Source: JANQLC01 sp036881805 (GTDB taxonomy: Bacteria; Bacteroidota; Bacteroidia; Flavobacteriales; JANQLC01). From it: a stretch of 11,915 nucleotides of DNA. Position numbers and translations under genes: made by a program. Position 1 is the first letter of the stretch. Every line of letters begins with the position of its first letter. The stretch spans positions 1 through 11,915 of the forward strand of contig JBAJNK010000089.1 of NCBI GenBank assembly GCA_036881805.1, read 5' to 3'. The notes under the pieces are model-generated. The model was given only the letters and a program-made list of their open reading frames with translations, did not search any database and was not told where the DNA came from. This document shows, one piece after another, positions 7,449-11,915 of the stretch.

Positions 7449-9848
7449 CTACTGCGGTTCCGCAGTTGGCGGGATCCGTTTTTGTACACTTTGGCACGCA
7501 TGCACCAAATCGTGTAGCGAAAGGATGGCGCGCCGGGTATTTAGCAGTATGCCCAAGTTGGTGTGGCTGTTTTTTATGCCGTATTTTCCCTTTGTCATGC
7601 CCAATACCTGTTCTTCGATTTGGTCGTGGATCAGTGTGACGAGTTGTTTCCGTTGATCCGTCAGCGTTGAAAGGTCGTCCACATTCCAATCCTGTAGGAC
7701 GCACCGCATGGATTTCAAATAGTCTGCAAAGGCGGTTTTGATCTGGTTCAGCTTATGTTTTTGCTTTCCCTTAAGCGGTTTGTGGCTGTTTTTAACGTGT
7801 TCATAACAGGTGTTGGAAATCGCTCGAACGGATTGTATCACGGCTGAAAAGTGGTCGTACACCTCGATGTAAAGCGAGCCAGCTGTCGGATCATCCGTCC
7901 GGGCTCTCTTGATCCACCTATAGATTCCATTGTGGATCACATCGAAATCCTGTTCCAGTGCTTTGAGTTTTTTGTGTGCTTTTTTTAGGTCTTTTTGACG
8001 CTCGTCGAACAAGCCCGATATCGACAGTGCGTAACCCGCTCCGACCGAATCGGCGTACGAGCTGATGTTTTCCGTCGCACTTTCGATGGCGAGCGATATG
8101 GTCAGGCCGTCAACGCCGTATACCATCGCTTTCAGCTGCTGTTCGTGTGCTGCCTTCCTGCGGTGAAGTATCGCGCTCTGGTAGAGTGCGAAAAATGCGA
8201 TAGCGGTTAAGCCGAGCATCGCCCAGATGTGGAGGTAATAGATCGACACGGCGAACAAGCCGGCCGTAAAAAAGGCGATAAAAGCTGTGAGGAACCACCC
8301 GCTGATTACCTGCATCACGCCGGAAACCCGATATACGGCGCTTTCCCTATCCCATGCCCGGTCTGATAGGGAAGTGCCCATCGCCACCATAAAAGACACG
8401 TAAGTGGTGGATAAGGGCAGTTTATACGAAGTGGCCAGGGCGATCAGGACGCTGGCAACCGTCAGGTTAACCGAGGCGCGAACCAAGTCGAAAGCGACAG
8501 TTGGATCCCTGTGTGCACTCGGCTTGAAGTTTTGCTCTACGCCGACCAGAAAGCGTTTGGGAAACAACCTGAAAAGGCCTTGTCCCAAACGGCGTATCGA
8601 CTTTACGGTATTTTGTGCCGCTGCATTGGGACTGAATCGCTCTTCGGCTTCGTTTTGACGCGCTAAATTTACCTCTGTGTCCGTTACGCTTCGGGCTTTC
8701 TTGGAAAACCAAAGCGTCAGGATCATCACCAGGGCGGCGAGGGCCAAAAAGGACATGGGTGTGGGGACGCTGTGGGACAAGCCCGCCATCGAATAGGCAT
8801 CTGCCGGTAGGCCGCTGGCCGACCACAGATGATAGGACTGGTAGCCCGCGATGGGAACGCCGATAAAGTTGACCAGGTCATTGCCCGCAAAGGCCATGGC
8901 GAGGCAAAATGTGCCGAAGAGGACGACTGCGCGCAGCATATCGATTTTCAGCGCGATTAAAATCGACATGACGACCGACCAAAAGAGCAACAGGCCGATC
9001 AAGACCAAAATGAAATGCGCGCGTACCCAACGGGTGGCTCGGTAAAGCGCCCGGTTCCCGGTAATGTACTCAGGCGGCCCGTCTCGCTGTTGCAATTCGC
9101 GATACGCAACGCGATCGACAATCCATGTTTTACGGCCGTTTTCCATCCGCTCATCCGGGGTTTTGCCGCTGGTAATTTGCGTCCATTCCTTTTGGTCGAC
9201 TATTTTGTAGGTGCCCTTCATCCCTTTGTAAAGCAAAAAATAACACATGGCTGTCACAGCGAGACCCGCCCAGAGCACCCCGGCAAAGCGGTAGCGCTTT
9301 TCGTAGTGGAAGCTAAAGACGATGCGTGAAAAGTACTGTACAAAAGCGCCGACCGCAAAAGCGACTACGACCGATAGCAGAATGCCCGAGATGATGACCA
9401 ATGCCTTGCCCGTGTTGATGTATTGCCCGAGCTGGTCAATCCCTTCACCAGCGCCTATCAGCTTTAAAACCGATACGAAGACAGCCGCACCAAACAACTC
9501 AAAAACCACGGAAACCGTCGTAGAAGTGGGCATACCAATGGTGTTAAAAAAGTCGAGCAGCAGTATGTCGGCCAGCATGACCGCCGTGAGTATAATGGTG
9601 ATCTCCGAGAGGTAAAAGTGCGCTGGATTGAAGATGCCCTTTCGCACGACCTCCATCATTCCGGTCGATAGGACTGCGCCTGCAAAAATCCCCACACTGG
9701 CCACCGATAGGATGATCCGGCGTGAAGCGACACGGGAACCGATGGCTGAGTTTAAAAAATTTACCGCATCGTTGCTCACCCCCACGAATAGATCGACGAT
9801 GGCAAAGATGAAGAGCAAAACAACGGCTGTGATGTAAAAGGATTGCAT
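7449..9848 (-). CDS. PiT-family inorganic phosphate permease with C-terminal PhoU-like domain
   Basis: This 799-residue inner-membrane protein should carry phosphate by cation symport (PHO4 family). The two inverted family signatures are visible: GVSNDAVNFLNSAIGSR (about 23-39) and AGNDLVNFIGVPIAG (about 321-335). Also typical are GMPTSTTVSVVFELFG in the first half and LPLSTTYVSFMVAMGTSLSD in the second. About ten hydrophobic segments span 1-560, with polar inserts at about 205-275 and 385-440. The last 240 residues (about 560-799) are soluble, helical and charged, with repeated heptad-like patterns, and match a PhoU-like tail; this makes the protein much longer than single-domain PiT proteins. 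The start is the ATG at 9848; the frame opens further to a TTG at 9893, but the first membrane helix begins right after the ATG. Convergent with the receptor operon. The PhoU tail suggests flux sensing linked to phoBR, which is inference. Confidence 0.92.
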   Translation of the reverse strand: MQSFYITAVVLLFIFAIVDLFVGVSNDAVNFLNSAIGSRVASRRIILSVASVGIFAGAVLSTGMMEVVRKGIFNPAHFYLSEITIILTAVMLADILLLDFFNTIGMPTSTTVSVVFELFGAAVFVSVLKLIGAGEGIDQLGQYINTGKALVIISGILLSVVVAFAVGAFVQYFSRIVFSFHYEKRYRFAGVLWAGLAVTAMCYFLLYKGMKGTYKIVDQKEWTQITSGKTPDERMENGRKTWIVDRVAYRELQQRDGPPEYITGNRALYRATRWVRAHFILVLIGLLLFWSVVMSILIALKIDMLRAVVLFGTFCLAMAFAGNDLVNFIGVPIAGYQSYHLWSASGLPADAYSMAGLSHSVPTPMSFLALAALVMILTLWFSKKARSVTDTEVNLARQNEAEERFSPNAAAQNTVKSIRRLGQGLFRLFPKRFLVGVEQNFKPSAHRDPTVAFDLVRASVNLTVASVLIALATSYKLPLSTTYVSFMVAMGTSLSDRAWDRESAVYRVSGVMQVISGWFLTAFIAFFTAGLFAVSIYYLHIWAMLGLTAIAFFALYQSAILHRRKAAHEQQLKAMVYGVDGLTISLAIESATENISSYADSVGAGYALSISGLFDERQKDLKKAHKKLKALEQDFDVIHNGIYRWIKRARTDDPTAGSLYIEVYDHFSAVIQSVRAISNTCYEHVKNSHKPLKGKQKHKLNQIKTAFADYLKSMRCVLQDWNVDDLSTLTDQRKQLVTLIHDQIEEQVLGMTKGKYGIKNSHTNLGILLNTRRAILSLHDLVHACQSVQKRIPPTAEPQ

Positions 9849-9900
9849 TTTTTGGGCGGTTTTCCAGTTGCTAAAAAAGGAACAAATCCGCAAAAGCGCA

Positions 9901-9918
9901 TTAACTTAGTGTTAAGTA
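9901..9918. promoter_or_regulatory. Candidate regulator site upstream of PiT gene
   Basis: TTAACTTAGTGTTAAG contains an inverted repeat (TTAAC-N5-GTTAA, 9901-9915) and equally a direct repeat with an 11-bp period (TTAAC at 9901, TTAAG at 9912), the spacing used by PhoB-type dimers. It sits 53-70 bp upstream of the PiT ATG. AGTGTTAAGTA (9908-9918) resembles AATATTAAGTA (2717-2727) before phoB and AATATTTAGCA (2800-2810) before the receptor. Binding by the local PhoB is only an inference. Confidence 0.25.
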
Positions 9919-9976
9919 TAAGATCATACGGCTACCCCTGCGCAAAAAGGGAACTGAGATCAGCCCGACTTTGCCT

Positions 9977-10002
9977 AAAAAATGAGGTGCCCTTTTTCAC
10001 CT
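9977..10002 (-). terminator. Probable intrinsic terminator after sufE
   Basis: Read on the minus strand, AGGTG (10002-9998), an 8-nt loop and CACCT (9989-9985) form a 5-bp stem, followed after two bases by six T (9982-9977). It lies 18 bp past the sufE stop codon. The stem is short, so strength is uncertain, but the position is right and it would separate sufE from the PiT gene. Confidence 0.5.
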
Positions 10003-10019
10003 GCCTCTCTTGAAAGCCA

Positions 10020-10448
10020 TCACAACTGGCCTGCACGCGCCTGATAAGCCGAGGCGTAAAGCTTAATCCGACTGAGCATAGCCGATAGGCCATTGCTCCG
10101 CATAGGCGATAAGAACTGCCGCAATCCGATCGCATCGAGAAACCCGATATCCGCTCTGGCTATGTCCTGGGGTTTGTGCCCGGAGAAGATGCGGATTAAC
10201 AAGCCCGCAATCCCCTTGGGAATGAGGGCATCGCTGTCCGCGTAAAAGTACAGCTTACCGCCCTTCAACTCGGGTTTAAGCCATACCTTGGATTGACAGC
10301 CCTCGATCAATAAACCGTCTTTTTTTCCCCCTTCCGGGATCGCAGGTGACGACTTCCCCAGGTCGATGAGCATTTCGTATTTCTCCTGCCAATCTGCAAG
10401 GCTTAGAAATTCCTCGGTGACCGCTCGTTGCTTTTCCGATATCGTCAT
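10020..10448 (-). CDS. sufE: SufE family cysteine-desulfurase sulfur acceptor
   Basis: A 142-residue cytoplasmic protein of the usual SufE length. SufE accepts persulfide sulfur from the cysteine desulfurase SufS and delivers it to the SufBCD scaffold for Fe-S cluster assembly. The active cysteine is Cys51 in IEGCQSKVWLKPE, and the flanking family features are present: LGKSSPAIPEGGKKDGLLIEG before it, and after it YADSDALIPKGIAGLLIRIFSG and DIGFLDAIGLRQFLSPMRSNG. The ATG at 10448 gives a standard N-terminus. No other suf gene is in the window, so sufE is separated here from the rest of its pathway. It lies 70 bp after the CNNM gene on the same strand, with its own good -7 element in the gap, and a probable terminator follows. 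Confidence 0.95.
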   Translation of the reverse strand: MTISEKQRAVTEEFLSLADWQEKYEMLIDLGKSSPAIPEGGKKDGLLIEGCQSKVWLKPELKGGKLYFYADSDALIPKGIAGLLIRIFSGHKPQDIARADIGFLDAIGLRQFLSPMRSNGLSAMLSRIKLYASAYQARAGQL

Positions 10449-10481
10449 TTTCTGTTTTTTTGCGTCGGGTTAGGTGCTGTG

Positions 10482-10489
10482 CAAAGTTA
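10482..10489 (-). promoter_or_regulatory. sufE promoter -7 element
   Basis: On the minus strand TAACTTTG (10489-10482), followed by CAC, is an exact match to the Bacteroidota -7 consensus TAnnTTTG, 33 bp before the sufE ATG. No TTTG was found at the expected -33 position. The leader between it and the ATG is A-rich with no Shine-Dalgarno site. Confidence 0.55.
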
Positions 10490-10518
10490 AGCCATTTTTA
10501 GCGACTTAGGGATTCACG

Positions 10519-11586
10519 CTACGTTTCCCGATCGTTGGAAATGCCGAGTTTTTTGGCTCTTTTCTGCCAGTTTTCCCTCGCCAGGAGCTGCAAATCGGTT
10601 ACCTGGTCACTCTCGTCCATGATTTCGAGACCCAATAGGGTTTCGATGATGTCTTCCATGGTGACTACACCGCTCACCGAGCCGAATTCATCGACGACTA
10701 TGGCCAGGTGTTCGCGCGTATCTATAAATTTTTCAAATAAGTCCGGTATCGGCATGTCCTCGTCGACCATTGCGATATCGCGTTTGATGTCGCTCAGGCG
10801 TTTCTTATCTTCACCGTGTGCCAGCTGTTCGAGCAGTTCGTCTCTCAAAAAGTATCCGGTGACTTGGTCGAGCTCTTCCTTATAGACCGGTATCCGGGAA
10901 AACCGACCCTCCGGATTGGCTTCAAAGTAGTCCTGTAGACGCTCCGATTCCGCAGCGCTTTGAATAACCGTACGCGGCGTCATGATGTCCTTGGCAAAAA
11001 TGTTTTTGAACCGCAGTAAGTTCTTGATCACCTTGGTTTCCGATTCCTGAAACACGCCCTTTTCACCTGCCTCATCCGTCATAACTTCAAAATCCTCTCG
11101 GCTCACGATGCGCTCCTTCTCATCTTTGGAAATCAAGCGCGTGAACAAGCGCAAAGTCCACAGTATACCGCTTATGCGCAGCGACCATAAGACAATGGCA
11201 ATCGCCTGCGCTGAAAAACGAGCTAGGCGCTTCCAATAGATCGCTCCAATTGTCTTTGGGATGATCTCGGATGCGATGAGAATGCTCAGGGTCATTGCGA
11301 TAGAAACCACCGGCATCACCCAGGAGCGGGTTCCAAAAGCATCGTTAGCGGCGGCTCCTACACCCAGACTACCCACCGTGTGGGCAATGGTATTGAGGGT
11401 CAAAATCGCAATGAGCGGTTGGTCTATATCGTTCTTTAACCGCTCTAATGTATAAGCGTATTTTCTCCCTTCCCTTTTTTTCAGCTTTAAAAAGATGGAC
11501 GTCACACTCAGCAAAACGGCTTCTAATAGGGAACACAAAAAAGAAAAAAAAATAGCGATACAGAAAAAAGTGAGCAATAAAGCCAT
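10519..11586 (-). CDS. CNNM (DUF21) and CBS-pair membrane protein, hemolysin/CorC-like family
   Basis: A 355-residue inner-membrane protein. The N-terminal CNNM/DUF21 domain (about 1-180) has hydrophobic segments near 1-32, 57-80, 90-115 and 123-148, with the conserved SLLEAVLLS near 19-27 and SEIIPKTIGA (106-115). A pair of CBS domains follows: the first begins at DIMTPRTVI (200-208) and continues through FSRIPVYKEELDQVTGYFLRD, the second includes LAIVVDEFGSVSGVVTMEDI (294-313). Relatives are implicated in magnesium or other divalent-cation efflux and CBS domains bind adenosine nucleotides; hemolysin is a legacy name. The C-terminal CorC_HlyC domain found in most bacterial members is missing: only about 30 residues follow the second CBS motif, and the frame ends at a normal TAG. 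The ATG at 11586 starts directly in the first helix. Confidence 0.88.
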   Translation of the reverse strand: MALLLTFFCIAIFFSFLCSLLEAVLLSVTSIFLKLKKREGRKYAYTLERLKNDIDQPLIAILTLNTIAHTVGSLGVGAAANDAFGTRSWVMPVVSIAMTLSILIASEIIPKTIGAIYWKRLARFSAQAIAIVLWSLRISGILWTLRLFTRLISKDEKERIVSREDFEVMTDEAGEKGVFQESETKVIKNLLRFKNIFAKDIMTPRTVIQSAAESERLQDYFEANPEGRFSRIPVYKEELDQVTGYFLRDELLEQLAHGEDKKRLSDIKRDIAMVDEDMPIPDLFEKFIDTREHLAIVVDEFGSVSGVVTMEDIIETLLGLEIMDESDQVTDLQLLARENWQKRAKKLGISNDRET

Positions 11587-11604
11587 TCGGGTTTGTCTTT
11601 TGTG

Positions 11605-11612
11605 CTAAATTA
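11605..11612 (-). promoter_or_regulatory. Possible promoter of the CNNM gene
   Basis: On the minus strand TAATTTAG (11612-11605), followed by CAC, differs by one base from TAnnTTTG and ends 18 bp before the ATG at 11586. No -33 TTTG was seen. A 9-bp inverted repeat lies just upstream at 11639-11681. Confidence 0.35.
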
Positions 11613-11638
11613 AGGATTTATTTTTCATCACACCCCTT

Positions 11639-11681
11639 GCTTGGGTCTGACGCGGTGCGCGCATTTGAACACGACCCAAGC
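11639..11681. repeat. 9-bp perfect inverted repeat upstream of the CNNM gene
   Basis: GCTTGGGTC (11639-11647) and GACCCAAGC (11673-11681) are perfect inverted copies around a 25-nt spacer that itself contains the 8-bp palindrome TGCGCGCA (11656-11663). No T-run follows on either strand, so it is not a classical terminator. It could be an operator, or a remnant of the neighbouring repeat family, whose units also contain CCCAAG. Confidence 0.6.
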
Positions 11682-11736
11682 GGTAGGTGAAACGTTTTCA
11701 GGTCGGTATCGCGCTTAAAAGAGCAGGCAAAGTGGA

Positions 11737-11915
11737 CTAAAAACCGAGATGCAATCCCCAAGTCGCAAAAACATAAGGGCGCAAAAACCAAGGGACAAAA
11801 CCGGCGCCAAAATCCAAAGACACCCCCCCAAGTCATAAAACCCAAAGCCAAAAACTAAGAACCAAGTTCTAAAAACCGAGATGCAAATCCCAAGTCGCAA
11901 AACCCAAGGGACAAA
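11737..11915. repeat. Low-complexity repeat array with a near-identical 34-bp duplication
   Basis: On the plus strand the stretch is built from short A/C-rich units such as CCAAGTCGCAAAAACC and CCAAGGGACAAAA, roughly 16-22 bp each. A 34-bp segment at 11737-11770 recurs at 11869-11902 with two substitutions; its ends read CTAAAAACCGAGATGCAA and CAAGTCGCAAAA. GGGACAAA follows each copy (11793-11800 and 11908-11915). The array runs off the right edge. Open frames across it only translate the repeat and were not called. Between 11587 and 11736 there is otherwise only the candidate promoter and inverted repeat. Confidence 0.75.

Noticed and set aside
9849..9893. 15-residue extension of the PiT protein from a TTG codon
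   Set aside because: The ATG at 9848 directly precedes the first membrane helix and is the stronger start codon.
11618..11900. Two short minus-strand open frames at the right end
   Set aside because: They translate the low-complexity array and give repeated LGFC/FVFGF-like hydrophobic strings without family features.

Overview
The window looks like chromosomal DNA from a member of the Bacteroidota, possibly a Sphingobacteriales-type species. The evidence is a TonB-dependent receptor with an N-terminal carboxypeptidase-regulatory-like domain, A-rich leaders in place of strong Shine-Dalgarno sites, TAnnTTTG-type -7 promoter elements and A/T-rich minisatellite-like arrays. The taxonomic call below phylum level is tentative. 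No rRNA, tRNA, CRISPR array, integrase or transposase was found.

Layout. Positions 1-980 hold a degenerate tandem array (units mostly 38-49 bp) that runs off the left edge. It is followed on the minus strand by a two-component pair: a short PhoR-like histidine kinase (1016-2008) downstream of a PhoB-like response regulator (2012-2695). Divergent from phoB are a large TonB-dependent receptor (2873-5680) and, 34 bp later, a beta-helix-type lipoprotein (5715-7019), closed by a strong hairpin terminator (7043-7071). A gene-free stretch (7074-7448) precedes three minus-strand genes: a PiT-family phosphate permease with a fused PhoU-like tail (7449-9848), a SufE sulfur-transfer protein (10020-10448) and a CNNM/CBS-domain membrane protein (10519-11586). 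The right end (11587-11915) carries a 9-bp inverted repeat and a second low-complexity repeat array that runs off the edge.

How the genes may work together. phoBR, the receptor/lipoprotein pair and the PiT-PhoU permease read as a phosphate-acquisition island. The receptor and lipoprotein would bring a phosphorus-containing ligand across the outer membrane, PiT would move phosphate across the inner membrane, and the PhoU-like tail could report flux to the sensor kinase. The phosphate assignment rests on PiT identity and neighbourhood, not on any ligand-binding residue seen in the receptor. sufE and the CNNM gene look like ordinary neighbours.

Points most worth checking are the receptor plus non-SusD beta-helix lipoprotein module beside phoBR, the phoB-phoR junction (same frame, one stop codon apart, TTG start followed by nine A), a weak motif shared upstream of phoB, the receptor and PiT, and the two flanking repeat arrays.
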